Assembly (NCBI GenBank): GCA_016715895.1 | Contig: JADJXH010000004.1 | Location: forward strand, 930,001-994,000 | Direction of reading: 5' to 3' | From: Flavobacteriales bacterium | GTDB taxonomy: Bacteria > Bacteroidota > Bacteroidia > Flavobacteriales_F > PHOS-HE28 | DNA length: 64,000 nt | The notes under the pieces: generated by a model | The model's database searches: none | What the model saw: only the letters and a program-made list of their open reading frames with translations | Told to the model about the DNA's origin: nothing | Made by a program: the position numbers and the translations under genes | Part shown: positions 38,581 to 47,126 of the stretch, piece by piece | Layout of the letters: each line of letters begins with the position of its first letter | Numbering within the stretch: position 1 is the stretch's first letter

Positions 38581-39167
38581 CCCGCATCCCGCCAGTGCTT
38601 CAGCGCTTCGGGTAGCACCACGCGCAGCCGGTCGGCCGCTTTCGGCGCATCGTGGAACACGACGATGGAGCCCGGGCGCGCCAGTCGCAGCGTACGGTCC
38701 AGGCACTGCTGCGCGGTGCAGCGGATGTCATAGTCGCGCGAGAGCACATCCCACATCACCACACGGAGGCGGCGCCGCAGGGCGAGGAGCTGGGCCGGTG
38801 TGAGGCGGCCGTAAGGGGGGCGGAAGAGCATGCCGCCCACCACGCGCTGGCCGCGCAGCACGTTGCGCAGAAAGGCCCTCTGCGGAGTTCGCCAGCCGTC
38901 GGGGTGGTCCCAGGTGTGACCGCCCACGGCATGACCGTCGGTCCGCATGCGCTCCACCAGGTCCGGGCGTGCGGTGGCGCGATCGCCCCGGCAGAAGAAG
39001 GTGGCGCGGGCATCCACGGCCGCCAGTTCGTCCAGCACCCACGGGGTCAGCTGCGGGTCGGGCCCGTCGTCGAAGGTGAGGTACAGCACCCGGTCACGGG
39101 CCGGCATGCGCCACAACGCCCCCGGCATCAGCGCACGCAGCGGCCAGGGCGGGCGGGCGGTCACCAC
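38556..39167 (-). CDS. Polysaccharide deacetylase family protein (NodB domain)
   Basis: A 203-residue protein with the carbohydrate esterase 4 motifs: TFDDGP (Asp33, Asp34), HTWDH (metal His84 and His88) and FRPPYG. It probably removes acetyl groups from a polysaccharide or peptidoglycan; the substrate cannot be told. No clear signal peptide. Starts 5 bases after the DUF2723 gene, so likely co-transcribed. Its last 25 bases overlap the convergent rhodanese gene. Confidence 0.9.
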   Translation of the reverse strand: MVTARPPWPLRALMPGALWRMPARDRVLYLTFDDGPDPQLTPWVLDELAAVDARATFFCRGDRATARPDLVERMRTDGHAVGGHTWDHPDGWRTPQRAFLRNVLRGQRVVGGMLFRPPYGRLTPAQLLALRRRLRVVMWDVLSRDYDIRCTAQQCLDRTLRLARPGSIVVFHDAPKAADRLRVVLPEALKHWRDAGYRFASLA

Positions 39168-39172
39168 GGCGG

Positions 39173-42100
39173 TCAGAAGCGCATCTTGCTGGTCTTGCGC
39201 CCGGCGCTCTCCAGCTCCATCAGCTTCTGCTCGTAGGCCTCCTCGGCGGCGTCCATGCGTTGCTGCAGGCGGTCGGCCAGCTCCTGCTGCTTGTGGATCA
39301 CCTTGGCGGTGGTGACGATGCGGTCCATCACCGCGTGGGTGATGGCCATCTCGTTGCTCACCTTCTCGGCGAAGCGCGGCTCCAGGCTGGTGTACCAGGC
39401 GAGGTTCTCCTCCATGATGGTGAAGAGCCGCTCGGCCAGTTCGTTCGCCTTCTCCGTGCCGCCGGCCTTGTAGAAGGACTCGATCACCGGCAGCATGATG
39501 CGGTCGAAGGGCACGTTGCGCTCGGGCATCTTCTCCATGGTGAGGTTCAGCACCTTCAGCGCGTCCTCCTTGCGGCCCTCGTCGGTGAGCGCGTCGGCCA
39601 GGCTGCTCAGCTGCAGGCGCAGGTTGGTGGTCATGCGCAGGATGTTCTCATCCAGGTAGATGTCCTCCTGGCTGTCCATGTTGCCCCACACGAACTTGTT
39701 CATCACGTTGTCGAACATCACGTCGGTGCCCACGCGGCCGCTCAGGTTGGGGTTGTCGTTCTTGGTGAAGATGGGCACCAGGCGGTAGGTGAGGCCCTCC
39801 AGCTGGAAGTGGTTCTGCAGGCTCAGGTAGCTGTCCGGGCCCGTGGTGACGGCGAAGTAGATGGGGCGGTCCCAGTTGAAGTTGGCCAGCAGGTCGAGCA
39901 CCATCAACTGGTTCTTCAGCAGCACCTGCTTGTTGATCTGCCAGTCCACGTTGTCCACGATCAGCGCGGTATCCTTCAGGGCCACGGTGCCGTTCTGCAC
40001 CACCTTGGCGCTGTCCACCGGGATGCGGAACTTGTTGGTGGGGAAGTAGGCGTCCTTGGTGCCGCGCGAGAAGAGGGGTTGCATGTTGCGGTCGTTGGCC
40101 ACGAAGTCCATGGCGGCCTTCACGTCCACGTACACGCCCTTCTGGTTCTGGCTGGGGATCACCGCCACGATGTCGCGGGTGCCCTGGCGGTACTTCTCGG
40201 GGGCCAGGCCGAAGGGCACCGGGGCGCTCTCGTAGGCCTGGCGGCGCATCTGATCGATGTACCAGTCGGTGTTCAGCAGGCTCAGGTTCACGATGCGGAT
40301 GTCCGTGCGGATGCCCTCCACCTCCTGGGCGTACCACAGGGGGAAGGTGTCGTTGTCGCCGTTGGTGAAGAGGATGGCGTTGGGGGCGCAGCTGTTCAGG
40401 TAATCGCTGGCCAGGTCGCGCGCCGGTGTGCGGATGGAGCGGTCGTGGTCGTCCCAGGTCTCCGACATCATGTGCAGGGGCACCAGCAGGCCCAGGGCCG
40501 AGGCCAGCAGGGCGGGCACCCGTTCGCCGCGCGTGGCCTTGCCCAGCAGGTGGAAGAGCGCGAGCGCAGCGCCACCGGCCACCGCGAGGTAGAAGATGGA
40601 GAAGCTCACGGCGTGGTCGTCTCCGCTGATCGTCTCCACCAGGAACTTCAACAGGCCCAGACCCAGGCCGCCGCCCACGGCGTAGACCAGATCGCGCTGC
40701 GAGAGCGAGCGGGCCGCATCGAACAGGGCGTACACGCCCAGGCCGATCCAGATGGCGAAAGCGTAGAAGCTGCCCACGTAGGCATAGTCGCGCTCACGGG
40801 GCTGCAGGGGCGTCTGGTTCAGGTAGATCACGATGGCGATGCCCGTGAAGAAGAACAGCAGCATCACCACCGACCAGTCGCGCAGGTGGCGGAACAGCTG
40901 GTACACCAGGCCGATGACTCCCAGCAGCAGGGGCAGCAGGTACAGCTTGTTGTAGGCCTTGTTCCAGGTCATGCTGCCGGGCAGGTTCTTCTGGCTGCCC
41001 AGGCGCTGCTCGTCGATCAGGTCGATGCCGGTGAGCCAGTTGCCGTCCACGATGTTGCCGTGGCCCTGCACGTCGTTCTGGCGGCCGGCGAAGTTCCACA
41101 TGAAGTAGCGCCAGTACATCCAATTGAGCTGGTAGTCCACGAAGAAGCGCATGTTCTCCCCGAAGGTGGGCTTGTTGATGATGGTGGGCTTGCCTTCGCG
41201 GTCGGTGGTGCGGATGGGGGTGCCCTTGAAGCGGCTCCAGGACTTGTACTCCTCCACATGGCCGCGCTGGTTGCTGTACATGCGGGGGAAGAGCATGGTG
41301 AAGCGCGGGTCGTACACCGGTTCGGTGCCCTTGCGCGGGTCGGTGATCACGTAGGCGTGGTCGATCTCGTGGCCGGGGTTGGCCTCCAGCCAGTGCTGGG
41401 CGGTCCAGCGGTCGTAGAACTGCTTCACCGGGCGGCCGCCCTTGGTGGCCTGCCAGGTGGCGGTGTACACCGGGGTGCCGTCCTCACGCTCGTTGCTGAG
41501 CTCGCTGTCCCAGAACTGGCCCAGCAGCAGGGGGCGGTCGCCGTACTGCTCGCGGTTCAGGTAGCTCAGCAGGTTGAAGACGTTCTCCGGGTTGTTCTCG
41601 TCGATGGGCGGGTTGGCGGTGCTGCGGATGACGATGAGGGCATAGGTGCTGTAGCCCACGATGATGACGGACACCCCGAGGATGATGGTGTTGAGGATGT
41701 CGCGGCCCTGGCGCTGGCTCCAGAGCAGGCCCCACACGATGAGGCCCACCAGCAGCAGGCCGTACACCAGGTTGCCGGTGTTGAAGGGCAGGCTCATGTC
41801 GTTCACGAAGCGCAGCTCGAACCAGCCGGCCGTCTTCACCAGGCCGGGGATGATCACCGCCTGGATGGCGCCCAGGATCAGCGCGCTGATCACCAGGGTC
41901 CACAGCACGCCCATCGGGGTCACCTTGTGCTTCTTGAAGTAGTACACGAAGGCGATGGCCGGGATGCACAGCAGGTTGAGCAGGTGCACGCCGATGCTGA
42001 GGCCCATGAGGTAGGCGATGAGGATGAGCCAGCGCTTGTTGTGGGGCTGGTCGGCCTCGCTCTCCCACTTCAGGATGGCCCAGAACACGATGGCGGTGAA

Positions 42101-42550
42101 GAAGCTGGAGAGCGCGTACACCTCGCCTTCCACGGCGCTGAACCAGAAGCTGTCGCTCCACGTGTAGGCCAGGCTGCCAACCAGGCCGCTGCCCAGGATG
42201 GCGATGGTGCGTCCGGCGGTGAGGGCCTCCCCGTCGCGCGTGGCCAGCTTGTGGGCCATGTGGGTGATGCTCCAGAACAGGAACAGGATGGTGAAGGCGC
42301 TGGCCAGGGCGCTGATCACGTTGATGGCCACGGGCACCTGCTCGGGGCTTACGAAGGCGCTGAAGGCGCGGGCCAGGATCATGAACAGGGGTGCGCCGGG
42401 CGGGTGGCCCACCTCCAGCTTGTAGGCCGTGGCGATGAACTCCCCGCAGTCCCAGAAGCTGCTGGTGGGCTCGATGGTGGCGATGTAGGTGATGGCGGCC
42501 ACCAGGAACATGAGCCAGCCGGTGATGATGTTGAGGCGCTTGAAGTCCAT
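39173..42550 (-). CDS. DUF2723 family membrane protein (TMEM260-like putative glycosyltransferase)
   Basis: A 1125-residue protein from ATG 42548-42550 (MDFKRLNIITGWLMF); longer starts would run through the promoter. The N-terminal half is polytopic with the family block FWDCGEFIATAYKLEVGHPPGAPLF near residues 30-55, resembling GT-C/protein O-mannosyltransferase architecture. A soluble periplasmic-type domain and a C-terminal helical/TPR-like, coiled-coil-rich tail follow. DUF2723 is widespread in Bacteroidota; human TMEM260 in this group is an O-mannosyltransferase, so a role in glycosylating secreted proteins is plausible but inferred. Confidence 0.85.
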   Translation of the reverse strand: MDFKRLNIITGWLMFLVAAITYIATIEPTSSFWDCGEFIATAYKLEVGHPPGAPLFMILARAFSAFVSPEQVPVAINVISALASAFTILFLFWSITHMAHKLATRDGEALTAGRTIAILGSGLVGSLAYTWSDSFWFSAVEGEVYALSSFFTAIVFWAILKWESEADQPHNKRWLILIAYLMGLSIGVHLLNLLCIPAIAFVYYFKKHKVTPMGVLWTLVISALILGAIQAVIIPGLVKTAGWFELRFVNDMSLPFNTGNLVYGLLLVGLIVWGLLWSQRQGRDILNTIILGVSVIIVGYSTYALIVIRSTANPPIDENNPENVFNLLSYLNREQYGDRPLLLGQFWDSELSNEREDGTPVYTATWQATKGGRPVKQFYDRWTAQHWLEANPGHEIDHAYVITDPRKGTEPVYDPRFTMLFPRMYSNQRGHVEEYKSWSRFKGTPIRTTDREGKPTIINKPTFGENMRFFVDYQLNWMYWRYFMWNFAGRQNDVQGHGNIVDGNWLTGIDLIDEQRLGSQKNLPGSMTWNKAYNKLYLLPLLLGVIGLVYQLFRHLRDWSVVMLLFFFTGIAIVIYLNQTPLQPRERDYAYVGSFYAFAIWIGLGVYALFDAARSLSQRDLVYAVGGGLGLGLLKFLVETISGDDHAVSFSIFYLAVAGGAALALFHLLGKATRGERVPALLASALGLLVPLHMMSETWDDHDRSIRTPARDLASDYLNSCAPNAILFTNGDNDTFPLWYAQEVEGIRTDIRIVNLSLLNTDWYIDQMRRQAYESAPVPFGLAPEKYRQGTRDIVAVIPSQNQKGVYVDVKAAMDFVANDRNMQPLFSRGTKDAYFPTNKFRIPVDSAKVVQNGTVALKDTALIVDNVDWQINKQVLLKNQLMVLDLLANFNWDRPIYFAVTTGPDSYLSLQNHFQLEGLTYRLVPIFTKNDNPNLSGRVGTDVMFDNVMNKFVWGNMDSQEDIYLDENILRMTTNLRLQLSSLADALTDEGRKEDALKVLNLTMEKMPERNVPFDRIMLPVIESFYKAGGTEKANELAERLFTIMEENLAWYTSLEPRFAEKVSNEMAITHAVMDRIVTTAKVIHKQQELADRLQQRMDAAEEAYEQKLMELESAGRKTSKMRF

Positions 42551-42621
42551 GCGGGGAAAGGTCCGGGGGATGTTGGCCTGCCTACCCCCCACGGGATCAG
42601 GGGGTTCCGGCAAGGCGAGGG

Positions 42622-42629
42622 CGAAAGTA
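42622..42629 (-). promoter_or_regulatory. Putative -7 element (TACTTTCG) for the DUF2723 gene
   Basis: TACTTTCG on the minus strand, 71 bases before the ATG. The same octamer precedes the 14.3-kb cargo gene. No clear -33 element. Confidence 0.35.
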
Positions 42630-42745
42630 CCGAAAGGTGGCCGGAGGGGGGCGTGCGTTGTGCTGCGACGGTGGGGCGGATGGGCGCTGAGGCCCCCTAC
42701 CGGGGCCGCGGACCGTTCCCTTGTGCGGGGTTGGCCGTCAATGCC

Positions 42746-42753
42746 TACTTTTG
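42746..42753 (+). promoter_or_regulatory. Putative -7 element (TACTTTTG) for tRNA-Gln
   Basis: TACTTTTG lies 44 bases before the tRNA. A TTG at 42721-42723 is 22 bases upstream, within the range for a -33 element. Confidence 0.5.
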
Positions 42754-42797
42754 CCGCGCTTTGGCGGAACCCCACCCCCGGAGCCCAGGTGCACCGA

Positions 42798-42870
42798 TGG
42801 CCGATGGTGTAACTGGCAACACGTCTGATTTTGGTTCAGAAGAGTCCAGGTTCGAGCCCTGGTCGGCCAA
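42798..42870 (+). tRNA. tRNA-Gln (anticodon TTG)
   Basis: Acceptor stem TGGCCGA/TCGGCCA, anticodon stem TCTGA/TCAGA around loop TTTTGGT (anticodon TTG), T arm CCAGG-TTCGAGC-CCTGG, discriminator A. CCA is not encoded. The last 16 bases of the gene are duplicated downstream. Confidence 0.96.
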
Positions 42871-42882
42871 CTCTGAGTCCGG

Positions 42883-42913
42883 AGCCCCGCGATGAGCGGG
42901 GCTTCGTGTTGTT
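42883..42913 (+). terminator. Terminator of tRNA-Gln
   Basis: Perfect 8-bp stem AGCCCCGC/GCGGGGCT with loop GATGA, followed by TCGTGTTGTT. The T-run is interrupted but position and stem fit an intrinsic terminator. Confidence 0.75.
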
Positions 42914-43002
42914 GGGCCGGACAGGGCGAGAAGTTCATCCCGCGTGGGGCGTGTTGGCGCCGCGGAGGGCGGGAAGCCCTGGTCGGCCAACGCTGAGTCC
43001 GG

Positions 43003-43033
43003 AGCCCCGCGATGAGCGGGGCTTCGTGTTGTT
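43003..43033 (+). terminator. Second copy of the tRNA-Gln terminator hairpin
   Basis: Same stem-loop as at 42883-42913, carried by the 64-bp direct repeat. It lies just before the end of the convergent propeller array and may also limit antisense transcription. Confidence 0.6.
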
Positions 43034-43075
43034 GGGCCTCCCTTGCCTGTCACGCATGACGGCAGGCCCACCAGC

Positions 43076-44635
43076 TCATTCCACCACCAATTTGGTTCCA
43101 CTCAACCAGGTGTCCGGGGTGCTGAGGTGCAGGAAATAGAGCCCCGCAGGAAGAGCGGAGATCGGAAAGCTGGAACTGGACGCCGATGCAGGGAGCGGTT
43201 CCTCCATCACCAGCCGGCCATCGGCGCTGATGAGGCTGAGGCGCAGCGCTCCCTTGCGCAAGCCCTCCGGCAGGGCGATCCCTACGGTAACGCTGCCGCC
43301 GCCGGCCACCGGGTTGGGCCACACGCGCAGGGCATCCTTCAGGTTGGTGACCTGTGCGGTGATGCCGGTGACCAGGTCGCAACCCGGCTCCACGCAGCCC
43401 AGGCTGTCCACCTTGAGCACCCAGACATCTTGACTGAGGCCGGGCGGGTTGTTGCCACTGACGCTACCATAGGCCGCACCCACGGCCACGAAGCCGCCAT
43501 CGGGGGTGGGTTGCACATCGCGCAGGGTGCCCTCGCCGTCGGCCATGAGGCTATCGTAGTAGAAGTACTCACGCATCCACAGGCTGTCACCCTGGCTGTT
43601 GGTGCGCAGCAGCAGGCCCTTGCTGTGCGGTATGCCGCCCATGGTCTGGTAGTAGCGCTGCCCGCAAGCGATCAGGTCATGGCTGCCGGGCACTTCTGCC
43701 AATGCAAAGAAGCCGGTGCCGAAAAAGGCGGTGCCGTAGGTCTTGTCCCATAGCTCGTTCCCAGACGTATCAAGCTTGACCAGGTTCGGCCAATGCTGTT
43801 GATCATTGCCACCACTATACTTGCCTGCAGCGTACGTGATGTTGCCGTCTGAGGTAGTAAGCACCGCTGCGTTAAAGGAGGTCTCAACAGGCAGTCCTCG
43901 AGGTTGCTGCCAGATCAAGTTCCCTACACTATCGGTCCGAACCACCCACTGCACCACATTGTTCAATGTCAATGGATACTCACCACCGATGCAATAACCA
44001 CCATCAGCCAGGATGTCCACCGATGTGGCATAATCCAACCGGGTCGGGTGGCCGTAGGTTTGCCACCACTGTACGTTGCCTAAGCTGTCGGTCTTCAGGA
44101 GGAAGATGTCCTGGAAGCCGGTGGCGCTGGTCACTCCTGTGAGTATGAAGCCGCCATCGGGCGTGTTCTTGTGCTGGTAAGTGATCCATTCCATCGCACT
44201 GGGTAGGATCTCGATGTAAGACAAAGGCTCGCCACTGGAACTGAACCAGTACAAGGCAGTACGCATTGTATCCGTGGGGTCCACTGTAGTTCCAACAACA
44301 CTTATGCGGCCATCGGGCAGAACGATGGAAGAGTTCGACCAGCCGGGGTAACCTGCTTTCAGTGGTGTGTCCAACCGGTAGGAAGCGAACTCGTTCCCGT
44401 TGTCATCGATCACCACGGTCATCAATTTCGAGCTATAGAAAAGTGAATCGATCCAAGGAGAGTTGCAGACCGCAATGAACTGGCCACTGGCATTCTGTTC
44501 GATCGCCCAAGCAAATTGTGCGTTGCCCGGAACGATCGGGTCATACCGGCGATTGAGCGTTTGTGCTGCTGCACTGGAGCCGAGGCTCCAGTGCAACACT
44601 GCCACAAGCAGCACACTGATGGAACGGTAGTCCAT
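43076..44635 (-). CDS. Secreted propeller-like T9SS type A protein, P5 (type II body, type I-like tail)
   Basis: A 519-residue protein with signal peptide to about residue 25 (SSAAAQ). The body has repeated beta-propeller-like phrases (LPDGRISVVG, TPDGGFILTGV, DIFLLKTDSLGNVQWW, LADGGYCIGGEYP, PTPDGGFVAVG). The C-terminal sorting domain starts at VWPNPVAGGG and ends in WLSGTKLVVE. The body matches the type II paralogues at 45064 and 48929-51739, but the tail matches the type I paralogue at 46959: 43217-43414 differs from 47101-47298 at two positions. This is the last gene of the array; function unknown beyond a secreted or surface protein. Confidence 0.88.
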   Translation of the reverse strand: MDYRSISVLLVAVLHWSLGSSAAAQTLNRRYDPIVPGNAQFAWAIEQNASGQFIAVCNSPWIDSLFYSSKLMTVVIDDNGNEFASYRLDTPLKAGYPGWSNSSIVLPDGRISVVGTTVDPTDTMRTALYWFSSSGEPLSYIEILPSAMEWITYQHKNTPDGGFILTGVTSATGFQDIFLLKTDSLGNVQWWQTYGHPTRLDYATSVDILADGGYCIGGEYPLTLNNVVQWVVRTDSVGNLIWQQPRGLPVETSFNAAVLTTSDGNITYAAGKYSGGNDQQHWPNLVKLDTSGNELWDKTYGTAFFGTGFFALAEVPGSHDLIACGQRYYQTMGGIPHSKGLLLRTNSQGDSLWMREYFYYDSLMADGEGTLRDVQPTPDGGFVAVGAAYGSVSGNNPPGLSQDVWVLKVDSLGCVEPGCDLVTGITAQVTNLKDALRVWPNPVAGGGSVTVGIALPEGLRKGALRLSLISADGRLVMEEPLPASASSSSFPISALPAGLYFLHLSTPDTWLSGTKLVVE

Positions 44636-44638
44636 CGC

Positions 44639-45067
44639 TTAGCGCAATGCGATGAACCTGGCGCCGCTTACCAATATGCCATCGGCACGAAGTGTCACCG
44701 CATATAGCCCGCCATGGAGCAGGTCCTTTCTTAGTTCCACGATACCTCCGCTTCGCTGGAGCCTTTCGGAGAGGATCAATCGGCCCAGGGCATCTCGCAC
44801 CTCCAACCAACCGGATTCCGCACCTTCGGGAAGCTGATAGGTCACATATACCTCCCCTTTGCTGGGGTTGGGGTACACACCCAGCCACTGCTGTGGCATC
44901 GGGGCCAGGGCGGCACGGCCACCCATGAACATGCGCGTGCCGTTGCCGGGCAGGATCATCTCGGCAGCTGGACGCTGGTTTTGCGCTGCGGCCAGCCATG
45001 CGCTGGCAGGTATGGCGCCTTGTTCCTCGGCTTGGTAGCGCTGTGTGTCGATCATCATGGTGCTCAT
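44639..45067 (-). CDS. Orphan T9SS type A sorting-domain ORF, c4 (142 aa)
   Basis: A short ORF starting at ATG 45065-45067 in an ATGA overlap with the stop of the preceding propeller gene, and ending 3 bases before the next one. No signal peptide. About 60 N-terminal residues (SAWLAAAQNQRPAAE ...) resemble the segment before the sorting domain of the 1465-residue cargo. From VYPNPSKGEVYVTYQLPEG on it is a complete type A sorting domain ending ARFIALR. Its first half is identical to c2 but its second half resembles c1/c3, so it is chimeric. Export without a Sec signal is not expected; it may be a duplication remnant, a recombination donor or a coupling ORF. Confidence 0.7.
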   Translation of the reverse strand: MSTMMIDTQRYQAEEQGAIPASAWLAAAQNQRPAAEMILPGNGTRMFMGGRAALAPMPQQWLGVYPNPSKGEVYVTYQLPEGAESGWLEVRDALGRLILSERLQRSGGIVELRKDLLHGGLYAVTLRADGILVSGARFIALR

Positions 45068-45320
45068 TCCACGATCAGTTTCGTGCCGCTCAACCACGTG
45101 TTGCCATTGGTCAAGTGAAGGTAGTACAGTCCACTGGCCAAGCGACCCACATCCAGCACGTTCTCGCCGGGTACCACCGGGATGGCCAGCACCTCCTGGC
45201 CTTGGGTGCTCACCATATGTAGCCGCAATTCCTTCTGTAAGGAGCCTCCTTGTGGCAGGGTGATCTTCACCGTGGCTCGGTCTCTGGTTGGGTTGGGCCA
45301 TACGCTGAGCGCATCTTTCA
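44861..45320. repeat. 460-bp block identical to 48726-49185
   Basis: Base-by-base comparison shows no difference over 460 bp at an offset of 3865. The block spans the 5' part of the orphan sorting-domain ORF, the ATGA junction and the tail of the preceding propeller gene. Its left edge falls on the DNA encoding the VYPNP motif. It indicates very recent duplication or gene conversion. Confidence 0.9.
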
Positions 45321-46623
45321 GGTTGGTAACCTGCGTGGTGATGCCCGTGATGATGTGGCAGCCCGGCTCTATGCAGCCCATGCTGTCCACGTTCACCACC
45401 CACACATCCTGGCTAAGACCCGGCGGGTTGTTGCCACTGATGCTACCATAGGCCGCACCCACGGCTACGAAGCCGCCATCGGGGGTGGGCTGCACATCGC
45501 GCAGGGTGCCTGCACCATCGGTCATCAGACTGTCGTAGTAGAAGTACTCACGCATCCACAGGCTGTCGCCCTGGCTGTTGGTGCGCAGCAGCAGGCCGAC
45601 CCTGTATGGTATTCCTCCTATGGTCATGTACCATTTCTGACCGCAGGCGATCAGATCGAAAGAGCCAGGTACTTCGGCGACCGAAAAAAAACCTGTCCCG
45701 AATTCCGCTTCACCATACGTCTTGTCCCAGAGCTCATTTCCTGCCGTATCCAGCTTGACCAGATTGGGCCAATGCTGCTGGTCGTTACCACCACTGTACT
45801 TGCCTGCAGCGTACGTGATGTTGCCATCTGAGGTAGTAAGCACCGCTGCGTTAAAGGAGGTCTCAACAGGCAGTCCTCGAGGTTGCTGCCAGATCAAGTT
45901 CCCTAGACTATCGGTCCGGACCACCCATTGAACCACATTGTTCAATGTCAGTGGGTACTCACCTCCGATGCAATAACCACCATCTGGAAGTATGTCCACT
46001 GAAGTGGCATAGTCCGCGCGCGTCGGGTGGCCGTAGGTTTGCCACCATTGCACATTGCCCAGGCTGTCGGTCTTCAGCAGGAAGATGTCCTGGAAGCCTG
46101 TTGCACTGGTCACTCCGGTAAGGATGAAGCCGCCATCGGGCGTGTTCTTGTGCTGGTAAGTGATCCAGGAGCGGGAGTTCGGCAGGATCTCTACATGGTC
46201 CAACAGCATGCCTTGCTCACTGAACCAGTACAACGCGGTACGATTGGTATCGCCCGTTTGGTAGGTGCCGCCTGATACCACGATCCTTCCATCTTGAAGC
46301 ACCGTAGAGCAGTTGGACCAGCCTACATAGGTTGCTCGGGCTGGTTTCCAAAGAGTGTCTTCGCTCAAAAATTGACCCGTGTCACCAAAGCGCTCCATAC
46401 CCACGATGGAACTCCAGTAGAGGTTTGTAGTGGTATCAAGGTATTCTCCATTGGAGAACACCAGGATGTCTTCATCAGGGTTCTGTTCCACCGAAAATGC
46501 GAAGCGTGCGTATTGCCATCCGAAAGCATCATGGCGCACGTTGAACCCCTGTCCCAAGGCTGGGGACCACCAGATCGCGGTCCCCAACGTTGAGATTAAC
46601 AGGAAGAAACGGCTCATTGCCAT
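45064..46623 (-). CDS. Secreted propeller-like T9SS type A protein, P4 (type II)
   Basis: A 519-residue protein, signal peptide to about residue 25 (SPALGQ). Same propeller-like body as the other type II paralogues (GFQDIFLLKTDSLGNVQWW, DGGYCIGGEYPLTLNN, TPDGGFVAVGAAYGS). The tail starts VWPNPTRDRATVKITLPQGG and ends WLSGTKLIVE, the same tail as the IS-broken paralogue. Starts 3 bases after the stop of the upstream orphan ORF c3 and ends in an ATGA overlap with c4. Confidence 0.88.
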   Translation of the reverse strand: MAMSRFFLLISTLGTAIWWSPALGQGFNVRHDAFGWQYARFAFSVEQNPDEDILVFSNGEYLDTTTNLYWSSIVGMERFGDTGQFLSEDTLWKPARATYVGWSNCSTVLQDGRIVVSGGTYQTGDTNRTALYWFSEQGMLLDHVEILPNSRSWITYQHKNTPDGGFILTGVTSATGFQDIFLLKTDSLGNVQWWQTYGHPTRADYATSVDILPDGGYCIGGEYPLTLNNVVQWVVRTDSLGNLIWQQPRGLPVETSFNAAVLTTSDGNITYAAGKYSGGNDQQHWPNLVKLDTAGNELWDKTYGEAEFGTGFFSVAEVPGSFDLIACGQKWYMTIGGIPYRVGLLLRTNSQGDSLWMREYFYYDSLMTDGAGTLRDVQPTPDGGFVAVGAAYGSISGNNPPGLSQDVWVVNVDSMGCIEPGCHIITGITTQVTNLKDALSVWPNPTRDRATVKITLPQGGSLQKELRLHMVSTQGQEVLAIPVVPGENVLDVGRLASGLYYLHLTNGNTWLSGTKLIVE

Positions 46624-46626
46624 GCT

Positions 46627-46962
46627 CTACCGGAGTACTACCAACTTGGTGTGCGCCACATAGATGTCGTCCGCGTATAGCATCAGTACTACCGTTCCCG
46701 GCGACAAGCGTCCCTGGGAAAGATCCACTATACCACCCGAGCCGGAGAGTGACTTGTTGAGCAGTGGCCTACCTAATAGATCACGCAGTTCCAATCTGCC
46801 TTGTTCTGCGCCTTCGGGAAGCTGGTAGGTCACATATACCTCCCCTTTTGTCGGATTGGGATACACGCCCAATAGTTCCGGCAACGTCGCGCTGCTTGCA
46901 CCCTTTCCGCCAAGGAACATTTTCGTGCCGTCGGAAGACAGGAGCAATTTTTCAGTTCTCAT
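46627..46962 (-). CDS. Orphan T9SS type A sorting-domain ORF, c3 (111 aa)
   Basis: Starts at ATG 46960-46962 in an ATGA overlap with the preceding propeller stop. About 30 N-terminal residues (MRTEKLLLSSDGTKMFLGGKG) are followed directly by a type A sorting domain (LGVYPNPTKGEVYVTYQLPEG ... TKLVVLR). No signal peptide and no cargo domain. Close paralogue of c1; the first ~70 bp of both are identical. Confidence 0.7.
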   Translation of the reverse strand: MRTEKLLLSSDGTKMFLGGKGASSATLPELLGVYPNPTKGEVYVTYQLPEGAEQGRLELRDLLGRPLLNKSLSGSGGIVDLSQGRLSPGTVVLMLYADDIYVAHTKLVVLR

Positions 46963-47126
46963 TCTATCATCAACTTAGTCCCGCTCAACCAAGTATCCGG
47001 TGTGCTGAGGTGGAGCATGTAGAGGCCGGAGTGGTAAGCTGAAATTGGAAAGCTGTACCTGGAAAGAAATGCAGGGAGCTGTTCTTCGCGGACCAACTTT
47101 CCATCGGCGCTGATGAGGCTGAGGCG
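46893..47126. repeat. 234-bp block identical to 52008-52241
   Basis: No difference found by eye over the block (offset 5115). It covers the start of the orphan ORF (c3 or c1), the ATGA junction and the tail of the preceding type I propeller gene. Second identical pair in the array, again centred on the junction between tail and orphan ORF. Confidence 0.85.

Larger units (their letters stand above)
42855..43038 (+). repeat. Duplicated tRNA-Gln 3' end plus terminator (64-bp direct repeat)
   Basis: 42855-42918 and 42975-43038 are identical except for one base (42872 T versus 42992 G) and lie exactly 120 bases apart. Each copy begins with the last 16 bases of tRNA-Gln and contains the whole downstream hairpin. 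The second copy has no tRNA body in front of it. This can be a tandem duplication or an attachment-site scar; no integrase is nearby. Confidence 0.9.

Noticed and set aside
39260..42895. 1211-codon plus-strand open frame opposite the DUF2723 gene
   Set aside because: Low-complexity His/Val/Gln/Ala translation, runs through tRNA-Gln, and the sense gene is clearly real.
42831..43139. 102-codon ORF with an internal repeat over tRNA-Gln and its duplicate
   Set aside because: It arises only because the duplicated tRNA end and terminator are read through in one frame; no start context or homology.
44639..45403. 254-codon version of the orphan ORF c4 (and the equivalent 253-codon version at 48507-49268)
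   Set aside because: The N-terminal extension overlaps the end of the preceding propeller gene in another frame; the ATG in the ATGA overlap is the reasonable start.
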